Source of the DNA: Salinisphaera sp052044135
Lineage (GTDB): Bacteria > Pseudomonadota > Gammaproteobacteria > Nevskiales > Salinisphaeraceae
Length of the DNA stretch: 64,000 nucleotides
Reading direction: 5' to 3'
Assembly: GCF_052044135.1 (NCBI RefSeq)
Contig: NZ_JBQDYF010000004.1
Span: 62,001 to 126,000 of the forward strand
Shown one piece after another: positions 1 through 7,761 of the stretch. A program made the translations under genes and the position numbers. The stretch's first letter is position 1; each line of letters starts with the position of its first letter. The notes under the pieces were generated by a model. It saw only the letters and a list, made by a program, of their open reading frames with translations, did not search any database and was not told the origin of the DNA.

Positions 1-2
1 TG

Positions 3-803
3 GCCGAACGCTTGTCGACGTATCAGCCGGGGTTGTCGAACCCCCCGATCGCGGCCGACTACGGCGATCGCGACATGCGCGACATCGCCGAAAGTTTCGA
101 CGAACTGATCGGGCGTTTCGATGCGGCGATCGCACGTGAGAAGGCGTTCACCGAGGATGCCAGTCACGAACTGCGCACCCCGCTGGCGGTCGCGCTCAAT
201 GCCAGCGAGCTGCTGGGCGACATGCCGGAACTCGACGAGCGCGCGCGCAATCGGGTCGAGCGGGTGCGGCATGCCTGCGAGCGCATGCAGCGACTGGTCA
301 CCGCGCTGCTGTTTCTCGCGCGCGATCATCCGCGCGAGAACGAAACGCTCAGCGATGCCGCGGTGGTGCTGGACGATGTACTGGTCTATCAGCGTGACGC
401 CATGGCCGCACATCGGATCGAACTGTCGGTGGTGGCGCGTTCGACCCCGCTTTCGCTGCCCGAGGGCGTGATCTACAGCGTGTTGCACAATCTGATCGAC
501 AATGCCGTGCGGCATACCGAGGACGGGTGGCTGACGGTCGAAGTCACGCCCGAGCGTATCTGCGTTACCGACACCGGCTGCGGCCTGCCCGCGGGCGCGC
601 TCACCCATATCTTCGAGCGCCAGTACCGCACGGCCGACAGCCCCGGCCTGGGCATCGGGCTTTATCTGGTATCACGGATCTGCGACCGCCAGGGCTGGTC
701 GATTCATGCCGCCAGCGAACTGGGCGTGGGCACGCGGATCGAGATCCTGCTCGATTCCAGGGTGGCTCCCCGTGCGCAGACCGAGGTGTTGCCGGGCCGC
801 TGA
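3..803 (+). CDS. Sensor histidine kinase, C-terminal part (5' end outside window)
   Basis: Membrane-type two-component sensor kinase lacking its N-terminus because the frame is open to the window edge. What remains begins with the end of a HAMP-like linker, then a HisKA dimerisation domain with the H-box ASHELRTPL (phospho-accepting His), then an HATPase_c domain with N-box HNLIDNAVRH, G1 box DTGCGLP and G2 box GLGIGLYLV. A response-regulator partner is expected upstream of the window; no partner follows. The TTG at 12 is merely internal. The signal cannot be inferred from this part. Confidence 0.9.
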   Translation, partial: AERLSTYQPGLSNPPIAADYGDRDMRDIAESFDELIGRFDAAIAREKAFTEDASHELRTPLAVALNASELLGDMPELDERARNRVERVRHACERMQRLVTALLFLARDHPRENETLSDAAVVLDDVLVYQRDAMAAHRIELSVVARSTPLSLPEGVIYSVLHNLIDNAVRHTEDGWLTVEVTPERICVTDTGCGLPAGALTHIFERQYRTADSPGLGIGLYLVSRICDRQGWSIHAASELGVGTRIEILLDSRVAPRAQTEVLPGR

Positions 804-834
804 TGGTGCCGGAGCGCAAGTGGTGTGCAGGCGC

Positions 835-875
835 GATCCGTCGGATGACGCTTGCGACTAATCCGACCCGCAGGG
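835..875. repeat. REP-like palindromic repeat, copy 1
   Basis: Imperfect palindrome with arms GTCGGAT and ATCCGAC around a short loop, ending in CCGCAGGG. It recurs at 970-1010 in the same orientation, and a related version is at 4881-4915. Typical of dispersed extragenic palindromes in high-GC proteobacteria. The surrounding 804-1126 stretch contains no plausible gene. Confidence 0.7.
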
Positions 876-969
876 AGCCGCCGGCCTCAGTAGGTCGACT
901 TGGGCCGTCAGCCGACAGTTCGGCGGTACGTCGCCTGAAACCGCGGCTTTCCCGTCGTGGCTCGGGGCC

Positions 970-1010
970 GATCCGTCGGATTACGCCTTCGGCTGATCCG
1001 ACCCGCAGGG
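970..1010. repeat. REP-like palindromic repeat, copy 2
   Basis: Second copy of the repeat at 835-875; GTCGGATTACGCC and GGCTGATCCGAC form the stem with a TTC loop region. It lies about 115 bp upstream (in window coordinates) of the puuB stop codon, so it may act as a 3' hairpin for puuB, which is read on the minus strand. Confidence 0.7.
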
Positions 1011-1126
1011 GCCTATAGGGGCACAGGGGGGGCTGCCGGCTTCGCGGCCGCAGGCCGACAGGCTGGCATGCCGCTCGAAGCCGGGGTCCTGCCGTCGCGG
1101 GTGGGTCTGATTCAGGCTACGCTGGT

Positions 1127-2434
1127 CTACAGGCCCATTTTTTCCCGTGTCTGGTAGTACCAGGAGCCCAGAACCGACAGCGGAACGCGGAACAGGCGCC
1201 CGCCGGGGAACGGATAATTGCGCAATGCGGCAAAGGCATCGAAGCGCTCGCGTTCGCCGGCGATCGCTTCGGCCAGCAGTCGGCCGGCCAGATGGGTGGT
1301 GGTCACGCCGTGGCCGGAGTAGCCGTGGCTGAAGTAGACGTTGTTTTCCAGTTCCCCCATGTGCGGGATGCGCGTGAGCGTGAGCGCGAAATTGCCGGAC
1401 CACGCATAGTCGATGCGCACGTCGGACAACTCGGGGAAGGTCCGCGCGAGATGCGGGCGCAGCTTGGCCTCGATGTCCGCCGGGGTGGTGCCACCGTAGA
1501 CCGTGCCGCCGCCGAACAGCAGCCGGTGGTCGGCGCTCATGCGGTAGTAGTCGAGCATGTAGTTGCAGTCTTCGACGCAACTCCCGGCCGGCATCAGGCG
1601 ATGGGCGGTTTCGGCGCCCAGGGGCTCCGTGGCCATGACCTGCGTGGCCACCGGCATCACCCGGTCGCGCAGTCGCGGCACGGCCTTGCCCAGATAGGCA
1701 TTGCCGCAGACCACCACCGTGTCGGCGCGCACCTGGCCGCCGGGGGTGTGTACCGTCGGTTTCGTGCCGGACTGCACCCGGGTGACCGGCGAGCGTTCGT
1801 AGATGACGCCACCGAGGGATTCCAGAGCGGCGGCTTCGCCGAGGGCGAGATTCAGCGGATGCAGGTGGCCGCCGCGCTTGTCGAGCAGGCCGCCGATGTA
1901 GCGATCGGTGTTGCTGTGCTCGCGAATGCTGCGTTCGTCGAGCATCTGCAATTCGTCGTGGCCGTGGGATTGCCAGCTCGCCACCCGGGTCTTGAGTTCG
2001 TCGAGCTGCTTGTTGTTGAGTGCGGCGAACACGCCGCCATCGCGCAAATCACAGTCGATAGCGTAGCGCGCCACGCGTTCGCGGATGATGGCGGCGCCCT
2101 CGAAGGCCATGGCGCCGAGCGCTTTGGCCGCGTCGGCACCGTAGCGACTCTCGACCACGTCCAGGTCGCGCGAATAGCCATTGACCATCTGGCCGCCGTT
2201 ACGACCGGATGCCCCCCAGCCCACATGATTGGCTTCCAGTACCACCACGTCGTAGCCGCGTTCGGCCAGCGACACCGCCGTGGCCAGCCCGGAGAAGCCG
2301 GCGCCGACGACGCACACCTGCGTATCCACGGCGCCGGCCAGGGGCGGGCGTTCCGGTGCCGCATTCGCGGTGGCGGCGTAGTACGAGGGCGCGTGGGGCG
2401 CCGGAAAACTCTGTATGTCGGGGTTTCGGCTCAT
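1127..2434 (-). CDS. puuB: Gamma-glutamylputrescine oxidase-like FAD oxidoreductase (PuuB)
   Basis: Predicted to oxidise the free amino group of gamma-glutamylputrescine to the aldehyde, releasing ammonia and H2O2. The 435-residue DAO-superfamily protein has the FAD dinucleotide motif GAGFSG at residues 44-49, followed by the conserved GWGASGRNGGQ segment. The ATG at 2434 was chosen because it gives the normal family length; the open frame runs further upstream but only inside puuA in another frame. puuA lies 32 bp upstream on the same strand, so the two are probably cotranscribed. Assignment as PuuB rather than another DAO-family amine oxidase rests on the puuA and puuD neighbours. Confidence 0.85.
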   Translation of the reverse strand: MSRNPDIQSFPAPHAPSYYAATANAAPERPPLAGAVDTQVCVVGAGFSGLATAVSLAERGYDVVVLEANHVGWGASGRNGGQMVNGYSRDLDVVESRYGADAAKALGAMAFEGAAIIRERVARYAIDCDLRDGGVFAALNNKQLDELKTRVASWQSHGHDELQMLDERSIREHSNTDRYIGGLLDKRGGHLHPLNLALGEAAALESLGGVIYERSPVTRVQSGTKPTVHTPGGQVRADTVVVCGNAYLGKAVPRLRDRVMPVATQVMATEPLGAETAHRLMPAGSCVEDCNYMLDYYRMSADHRLLFGGGTVYGGTTPADIEAKLRPHLARTFPELSDVRIDYAWSGNFALTLTRIPHMGELENNVYFSHGYSGHGVTTTHLAGRLLAEAIAGERERFDAFAALRNYPFPGGRLFRVPLSVLGSWYYQTREKMGL

Positions 2435-2466
2435 GGGTCGGTCTCGAATCGCGTAGGGGCGAAAAG

Positions 2467-3828
2467 CTAGACGGTACGCAGGTAGGCGTCGTACTCGGCG
2501 GCCGGCACGATGGCGCGCAGGCACTCGCGTTCCTGGCGCTTGGCCGCGGCGTACCAGCGCTGGTAATCGGCGCCGAGGTATTCGGCAATGAAGCGCGATT
2601 CCTCGAACGCTTCGATGGCAGTGCCCCAGGCATCGGGCAGCGACGCCTCGTGCTGGCTGTAGGCGTCGCCCACGGTCTCCGGCGGTGGTACGAGCTGCCG
2701 GGCCATGCCGTGTTCCATGCCGGCCAGCACGGTCGCCAGCACGAGATACGGATTGGCATCCGCGCCGGCCACGCGATGTTCGATGCGTGCGGCCGCCGGC
2801 TCGGCCAGCGGCAGGCGGACGGCGGTGGTGCGATTGTCCACGCCCCAGGCCGGCGCGAGCGGTGCATGGCTGGCCGCCTGGAACCGGCGAAAGGAATTGT
2901 CGTGCGGGGCGAAAATGGCCGTGGATTCGGCCATGGTCTCGAGCAGGCCGGCCACGCATTGCATCAGCGCCTCGTTTTCGCTGTGATCGTCGGCGAAAAT
3001 ATTGTCACCGTTGCCATCCAGCAGGCTGATGTGCGCGTGCATGCCATTGCCGGAGGAATCGCCGAACGGCTTCGCCATGAAGCTCGCGGCCAGCCCGTGG
3101 CGGCGTGCGCAGGCCTTGATCGTACGCTTGAGCAGAATGGTCTGGTCGGCGGCCAGCAGGGCGTCGCCGACATGCTCAAGGTTGATTTCGTACTGGGCCT
3201 CGCCCTGTTCCGAGATCAGCGTGTCCATGGGCAGACCCTGGGCCACGCAGGCGGCTTCGATGTCGCCGAACAGGTCGTCGAGATTATCCAGTTCCTCGAT
3301 GCCATAGAGCTGCGAGCGCCGGCCCGGCCGGGTCGACAGCTGCGCCGGCACCGGTCGGCCGGTGGCGTCGGGTTCGGCCTCGAACAGACGGAATTCGAGT
3401 TCGGTCGCCACCACCGGCGTCAGGCCGCGGGCAGCCAGCCGGTCGACCACGGCGGCGAGAATCGCGCGCGGATCGCCGGCAAAGCGGCTGCCGTCGGGCT
3501 CGTGCATCATCAGCAACATCTGCGCCGCGCCCCGGGTGCTCCAGGGCATGGGCCGCAGGCTACCCTCGACCGGCAGGCAGGGCCGATCGGCGTCGCCCGA
3601 GGCGATCGCCAGGCCGGTGTCCTCGACCTCGTGGCCCCAGATATCGAGCAGCGGTGTCGATACCGGCAGGTTGAGTCCCTTGCTGTACACGCGCGCAAGG
3701 CTCGCGGCGGGTAGTCGCTTGCCGCGCGCGATGCCGTTGATATCGACGATATAGGCTTCGATGAATTCCAGCTTCGGCATCGCGTCGATCACGGCGCGGG
3801 CGTCGGCCGGCAAGTCGGCATGCGACAT
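2467..3828 (-). CDS. puuA: Gamma-glutamylputrescine synthetase, glutamine-synthetase family (PuuA)
   Basis: ATP-dependent ligase joining glutamate to putrescine, first step of the gamma-glutamylated putrescine route. 453 residues with the glutamine-synthetase fold: N-terminal beta-grasp region, then catalytic motifs TELEFRLF, SGNGMHAH and RIEHRVAG. I place the start at the ATG at 3828. The upstream in-frame GTG at 3858 lies inside the palindromic operator 3850-3859, which argues against its being translated. Forms a unit with puuB. The GntR-family gene is divergent. A generic glutamylpolyamine or glutamyl-amine synthetase is the main alternative. Confidence 0.85.
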   Translation of the reverse strand: MSHADLPADARAVIDAMPKLEFIEAYIVDINGIARGKRLPAASLARVYSKGLNLPVSTPLLDIWGHEVEDTGLAIASGDADRPCLPVEGSLRPMPWSTRGAAQMLLMMHEPDGSRFAGDPRAILAAVVDRLAARGLTPVVATELEFRLFEAEPDATGRPVPAQLSTRPGRRSQLYGIEELDNLDDLFGDIEAACVAQGLPMDTLISEQGEAQYEINLEHVGDALLAADQTILLKRTIKACARRHGLAASFMAKPFGDSSGNGMHAHISLLDGNGDNIFADDHSENEALMQCVAGLLETMAESTAIFAPHDNSFRRFQAASHAPLAPAWGVDNRTTAVRLPLAEPAAARIEHRVAGADANPYLVLATVLAGMEHGMARQLVPPPETVGDAYSQHEASLPDAWGTAIEAFEESRFIAEYLGADYQRWYAAAKRQERECLRAIVPAAEYDAYLRTV

Positions 3829-3845
3829 GGGCGTAGACTGTGTTG

Positions 3846-3863
3846 AAAATGTGATCACAAATT
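3846..3863. promoter_or_regulatory. Palindromic operator candidate in front of puuA (TGTGATCACA)
   Basis: Perfect 10-bp palindrome TGTGATCACA at 3850-3859 in an AT-rich setting, between puuA and the divergent GntR gene. The same core in TTGTGATCACAA lies in front of puuD at 5759-5770. The symmetric GT...AC layout fits GntR-type operators. The neighbouring regulator is the obvious candidate ligand. Confidence 0.65.
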
Positions 3864-3933
3864 AGCAACCGGCAGGCGCGGCTGCAACGGTCTGTTCATC
3901 GCTCTGCTAGAGTTCAGTCATCGATCGCGTCAA

Positions 3934-4659
3934 TTGGGTATCCGTTTGGCATCCTCCCAGGCATCCGTCGATGACACGCAAATCGCACCGGTGACGCTCG
4001 GCGACGGCGGCATCACGCGTCAGGAGTGGGTTTATCTCCAGCTCAAGGAAGCTGTGTTGACGGGACAATTCGTGCCCGGGCGTAGTGTCACGCTGCGGGG
4101 GGTCGCGCAGATGCTCGGCACCAGTCCGACGCCGGTGCGCGAGGCGCTGCGCCGGTTGGTGGCCGAGCGCGCGCTGGAGGCGCACGGCAATCGGCGCATC
4201 AGCGTGCCGCGCATGACCCCGGCGAAGTTGCAGGATCTGTGCGCCGTGCGCGCGAATCTGGAGGCCTTTGCGGCCGAGCGCGCCATGCCACTGATCGACG
4301 CCGCGCATCTGGAACGGCTCTGGGAACTCGATGCCGAGGTGGATGCCGCGATCAATGCCGGCGATATTCGCGCTTATCTGCAGCGCCACCGCGCGTTCCA
4401 CTTCTCGCTCTACGACGTGGGCGATGCCTCGGCGGTCATGCCGTTGATCGAATCGGTATGGCTGCAATTCTCGCCCTTTCTGCGTCTGGCGATTCATCAC
4501 ATCGGCAGCGACTACATCGTCGACCGACACGTCGAGGCGCTGCGTGCCGTGGCTGCCCGTGACGCGCAGGCCCTGCGCTTTGCCATCGAGGCCGATGTAC
4601 GCGAAGGTCTCGGCTCGCTGACCGAGGCGGATTGGCGCAATCTTGAAGCCGCCGGCTGA
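3934..4659 (+). CDS. GntR-family (FCD domain) transcriptional regulator
   Basis: Probable repressor of the putrescine genes. Residues about 30-95 form the winged helix-turn-helix (core TSPTPVREALRRLVAERAL), followed by an all-helical FCD ligand-binding domain with the usual scattered Asp/His residues such as RHRAFHFSLYD. 241 residues if the TTG at 3934 is used; no good ribosome-binding site supports it, and starts at 3946 or 3991 would leave the DNA-binding domain intact. Divergent from puuA. Matching palindromes occur at both puuA and puuD, which suggests it controls both, but this is inference. Confidence 0.85.
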   Translation: MGIRLASSQASVDDTQIAPVTLGDGGITRQEWVYLQLKEAVLTGQFVPGRSVTLRGVAQMLGTSPTPVREALRRLVAERALEAHGNRRISVPRMTPAKLQDLCAVRANLEAFAAERAMPLIDAAHLERLWELDAEVDAAINAGDIRAYLQRHRAFHFSLYDVGDASAVMPLIESVWLQFSPFLRLAIHHIGSDYIVDRHVEALRAVAARDAQALRFAIEADVREGLGSLTEADWRNLEAAG

Positions 4660-4880
4660 CATGCCGCGCGCCGGTTCCCGGCGTGCCTCCGAAATGGGCC
4701 GGTCCGTGCCCGTGGCAGGCGCGCCCGCGCCGAACGAGATCGGGCCGCCCCCACGCCGACCATCGGTGTCGGCTTACGGCCTGCGGCCTGCGGCGACCTA
4801 CCAGGGGGCAGCGGCGCGTAGCCGGAGCCCCGCGAGCACGCCGCGCCCCAGGCAAACAACGACGCCTAACCACAAGCCTT

Positions 4881-4915
4881 GCAGGTCGGATTGGCCGCAG
4901 GCGTAATCCGACACG
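4881..4915. repeat. REP-like palindromic repeat, variant copy
   Basis: GCAGGTCGGATT...GTAATCCGACACG is the reverse-oriented relative of the repeats at 835-875 and 970-1010. It lies just past the 3' end of puuD (minus strand) in the 4660-4939 gap between convergent genes, which holds no gene I can support. Confidence 0.6.
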
Positions 4916-4939
4916 AACGCCGCCTCGCGCCGGGCGTAG

Positions 4940-5728
4940 TCAGTCGCCGCTCAGCCGCTGTTGGCGAAAGACGCGGCAGGCTTCGCCGAAGGCATGAAAC
5001 AGCGCCATCGATACCGGGTTGTCGCCGTACCGCCATTCCGGGTGCCATTGCACGCCGGCGACGAAATGCAGGTCGCGATGGCGCACCGCTTCCACCAGGC
5101 CGTCGGGCGCGCGCCCTTCGGCGCGCAGCGCGGTGCCGAGGCGGTCTATACCTTGGCTGTGCAGGGAATTGACCGAGATCTCCTGCATGTCGAGCAGTTC
5201 GGCCATCCAGCCGTCGCCGGCCAGTTCCACCGGATGAGCCGGCGCATAGCGGCGCTCGCGCGGCGCATCGTGATCGTCGCGGTGATCCGACAGCCCCGGC
5301 ACGTCCTGCACGGCGGTGTAGAGCGTGCCGCCGCAGGCCACGTTGAGTTCCTGGAAGCCGCGGCAGACGGCGAATACCGGCATGTCGCGCGCCATCGCTG
5401 CGCCGAGCAGTGCCAGGTTATTGGCGTCGCGTTGCGGGTCGAACGGCCCCACGCCCGGGGCATCGCTGCCATAGCGCCAGGGTTCCATATTCGATGGGCT
5501 GCCGGTCAGGAACAGGCCGTCGAGATCGACGAGCTGGTCGTCGGCGCTGATCCGGGTCTCGAGCGACGCTTGTTCGGCGCCGGCCGCCCGCGCGGGCAGC
5601 ACCAGCGGGATGGAATCGGCCGCATGGGCGACCGCGGCGAGATACTTCTCGCCCACGACGTGGCTGGGGTCGGTGCCGATGAGCTTGCAGTCGACGGGCA
5701 CGCCGATCCGGGGGCGGAGTGAAGACAT
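4940..5728 (-). CDS. puuD: Gamma-glutamyl-gamma-aminobutyrate hydrolase, class I glutamine amidotransferase family (PuuD)
   Basis: Predicted to hydrolyse gamma-glutamyl-GABA to glutamate and GABA, the last step of the Puu route. 262 residues; nucleophile Cys122 in FAVCRGFQE and the His229/Glu231 pair in QWHPEW make the catalytic triad of peptidase C26 proteins. ATG at 5728. The palindrome 5759-5770 lies about 30 bp upstream. No puuC (aldehyde dehydrogenase) is adjacent; the nearest candidate in the window is the aldehyde dehydrogenase at 63 kb. Confidence 0.87.
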   Translation of the reverse strand: MSSLRPRIGVPVDCKLIGTDPSHVVGEKYLAAVAHAADSIPLVLPARAAGAEQASLETRISADDQLVDLDGLFLTGSPSNMEPWRYGSDAPGVGPFDPQRDANNLALLGAAMARDMPVFAVCRGFQELNVACGGTLYTAVQDVPGLSDHRDDHDAPRERRYAPAHPVELAGDGWMAELLDMQEISVNSLHSQGIDRLGTALRAEGRAPDGLVEAVRHRDLHFVAGVQWHPEWRYGDNPVSMALFHAFGEACRVFRQQRLSGD

Positions 5729-5756
5729 GAGTGGTCCTGGAAAACGATGGCGGATG

Positions 5757-5773
5757 AATTGTGATCACAAATT
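5757..5773. promoter_or_regulatory. Palindromic operator candidate in front of puuD (TTGTGATCACAA)
   Basis: AATTGTGATCACAAATT is near-perfectly symmetric and contains the same TGTGATCACA core as the puuA site. It sits 29-45 bp upstream of the puuD start codon, where a repressor would cover the promoter or transcript start. Confidence 0.65.
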
Positions 5774-5892
5774 GAGGGGGCCGGTCAACGTGGTCGTTGG
5801 CATCGTTCGTGCCGGCGGCGGTCGGCCCACGGTGACAGGGCCGGTTATCATAAGGGCACGCGCATCGGCGCCCAACCACACAGGAGCGAGCC

Positions 5893-7011
5893 ATGCACAT
5901 CGGTGTCCCCAGGGAAATCAAGGATCATGAATATCGCGTCGGCCTGACGCCGGACAGCGTGCGTGAACTGGTCAAGCGCGGCCACGATGTGCTCGTGGAA
6001 ACGACGGCCGGGCTGGGTATCGGTTGTGAGGACAGCGAGTACGCGCAGGCCGGGGCGCTTATCGCCGACGATGCGGTGGCGGTGTTCAAGGCGGCCGACA
6101 TGATCGTCAAGGTCAAGGAGCCGCAGCCCGGGGAGCGCAAGCGCCTGCGCCCGGGCCAACTGCTATTCACCTATCTGCATCTCGCGCCCGACGCCGCGCA
6201 GACCGCTGATCTGGTCGCCTCCGGCGCGAGCTGCGTGGCGTACGAGACGATCACCGACGACCACGGTGGATTGCCGTTGCTGGCGCCAATGTCGGAGGTG
6301 GCCGGTCGGTTGGCCGCGCAGGCTGCAGCCCAAAGCCTGGAGAAGATCAGCGGCGGGCGCGGGGTGCTGATGGGGGGCGTGCCCGGGGTGTCGCCGGCGC
6401 GGGTGGTGGTGATCGGCGGTGGCGTGGTTGGTGAGAACGCGATCACGATGGCGCTGGGACTGGGCGCCGATGTGGTCGTGCTCGATCGCCAGGTCAACGT
6501 GTTGCGGCGTCTGGCTGCGCGGTTCGGGCCGTCGCTGCGCACCGTATATGCGACGGCGGCCGCCACCGAGACCGAGGTGCTCGCGGCGGATGCCGTGATC
6601 GGTGCGGTCCTGGTGGCGGGCGCGGAAACCCCCAAGCTGGTCAGCGCTGAATGGGTGTCGCGCATGCAGCCGGGGTCGGTGCTGGTGGATGTCGCCATCG
6701 ATCAGGGCGGTTGCTTCGAGACCTCCAGGCCGACCACCCACGCCGAGCCCACGTATATTGTCGACGGCGTGGTGCACTACTGCGTGGCCAACATGCCGGG
6801 CGCGGTGCCGCGTACGTCGGCATTCGCGCTCAATCACGCCACCCTGGGCCACGTCGTCGCGCTCGCGGATCGGGGCCTGAAAAACGCAATGGCCGACGAC
6901 GAGCATCTGCGGCGCGGGCTGAACGTGCATGCCGGGCAGGTGACCTGTGCCCCGGTGGCCGAGCGCCACGGCTACGACCATGTACCCCCCGAGGCCGCGC
7001 TGGGGCTCTAG
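5893..7011 (+). CDS. ald: Alanine dehydrogenase
   Basis: NAD-dependent oxidative deamination of L-alanine to pyruvate and ammonium, reversible. 372 residues, the usual length. N-terminal signature IGVPREIKDHEYRVGLTP, conserved catalytic-domain segment TYLHLAPD, and a Rossmann motif VIGGGVVGENA near residue 175. An AGGAG ribosome-binding site precedes the ATG. The TAG stop abuts the repeat element at 7011-7278, so the element may have supplied part of the stop codon. Reads as a single-gene unit. Confidence 0.96.
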   Translation: MHIGVPREIKDHEYRVGLTPDSVRELVKRGHDVLVETTAGLGIGCEDSEYAQAGALIADDAVAVFKAADMIVKVKEPQPGERKRLRPGQLLFTYLHLAPDAAQTADLVASGASCVAYETITDDHGGLPLLAPMSEVAGRLAAQAAAQSLEKISGGRGVLMGGVPGVSPARVVVIGGGVVGENAITMALGLGADVVVLDRQVNVLRRLAARFGPSLRTVYATAAATETEVLAADAVIGAVLVAGAETPKLVSAEWVSRMQPGSVLVDVAIDQGGCFETSRPTTHAEPTYIVDGVVHYCVANMPGAVPRTSAFALNHATLGHVVALADRGLKNAMADDEHLRRGLNVHAGQVTCAPVAERHGYDHVPPEAALGL

Positions 7012-7278
7012 GGCCTGTTGCCGTTTTGTGCGAGCGCCGCGTTGGAGACCGCAAATCGTGTCCGGCAAGGCGCGAGTCGCCGCGTCGTGGCGTGCCACGA
7101 TCAAGACTTGCAACGCCGCCGAGCGCGATTTGCGGCCCAACCCTTCGGGACAAGCGCTGTTTTGCGGCAATCCAGCGTTGTAGCCCGCTTGTGCAGAGTG
7201 ACTGCACGGCGCGCACTACGCCTCGTCTTGCCGCAAAACAGCGCTTGGCGCGGACTCGCACAAAACGGCAACAGGCCC
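7011..7278. mobile_element. MITE-like structured repeat, copy 1
   Basis: 268-bp element without a coding gene, flanked by TA on both sides. The ends are perfect inverted repeats of at least 24 bp (GGGCCTGTTGCCGTTTTGTG and its complement). Inside are two nested inverted pairs: CGCAAATCG (7051-7059) with CGATTTGCG, and CAAGCGCTGTTTTGCGGCAA (7151-7170) with its exact complement at 7228-7247. The smaller palindromes CGTGG/CCACG and GTGCAG/CTGCAC lie within these pairs. The layout predicts a terminal stem with two arms. A near-identical copy is at 9360-9626. No transposase is nearby, so movement in trans is inferred. Confidence 0.8.
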
Positions 7279-7761
7279 TAGCGTATCGGCTTGGTTGTCG
7301 TTGCACGCACCGCCGCACTGCGGGTTGCCCGCCAGCGTTCAATCGTTTTCCGGGCCCGGCGCGTCGGGCGATACAACGCCGGTGCCGCAGGCGCGGGCAA
7401 TGCGGGATGGCAGGAAACAGCCGCCGCGCCTTCCGGCGCCCCCACCGGGGGGGGCAATGCAGCACACGCGTAGCCGGCGTCGTCCGGCCGGGCCTGGTTG
7501 CGGCCGCAACGTCGCGTCGCAGGGAGCGGCAATGGCCCCGGTCCGAACCGCTGGTCGAGCCGGTCGTGAGGCAGGTTGGCCGGATATCGGGATGCCTGAG
7601 CGGTGACGCAATATTCATGTTGTGAATGTCGGAAATAGATTTCATTTTCTATTCATATTAAGAGCACCCCTCTAGACTTGGCTCCATCGGCTGCGGGAAA
7701 AGAATTATTGCCTGATATATCGGCCGTTGTGCGGTGCTGGTTTTCAAGAGGAAGTCTGATC
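7279..7761. other. Non-coding region upstream of aceA
   Basis: About 480 bp without a supported gene. The first two thirds are GC-rich with no recognisable signal. From about 7615 the sequence turns AT-rich (GTTGTGAATGTCGG, then AATAGA...TCTATT arms at 7634-7639 and 7648-7653), which is where I would expect the isocitrate lyase promoter and an operator. No specific factor can be named. Confidence 0.4.

Noticed and set aside
2435..2959. N-terminal extension of puuB into puuA
   Set aside because: The extension is an out-of-frame reading of puuA; family length and FAD motif position support the ATG at 2434.
3850..3859. TGTGATCACA as a CRP site
   Set aside because: CRP sites have TGTGA and TCACA separated by six bases; here they are fused, which fits a GntR-type operator better.
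7011..7278. Small protein-coding genes inside the repeat element
   Set aside because: Frames on both strands run through the inverted repeats, are rich in Arg/Ala, and lack ribosome-binding sites.
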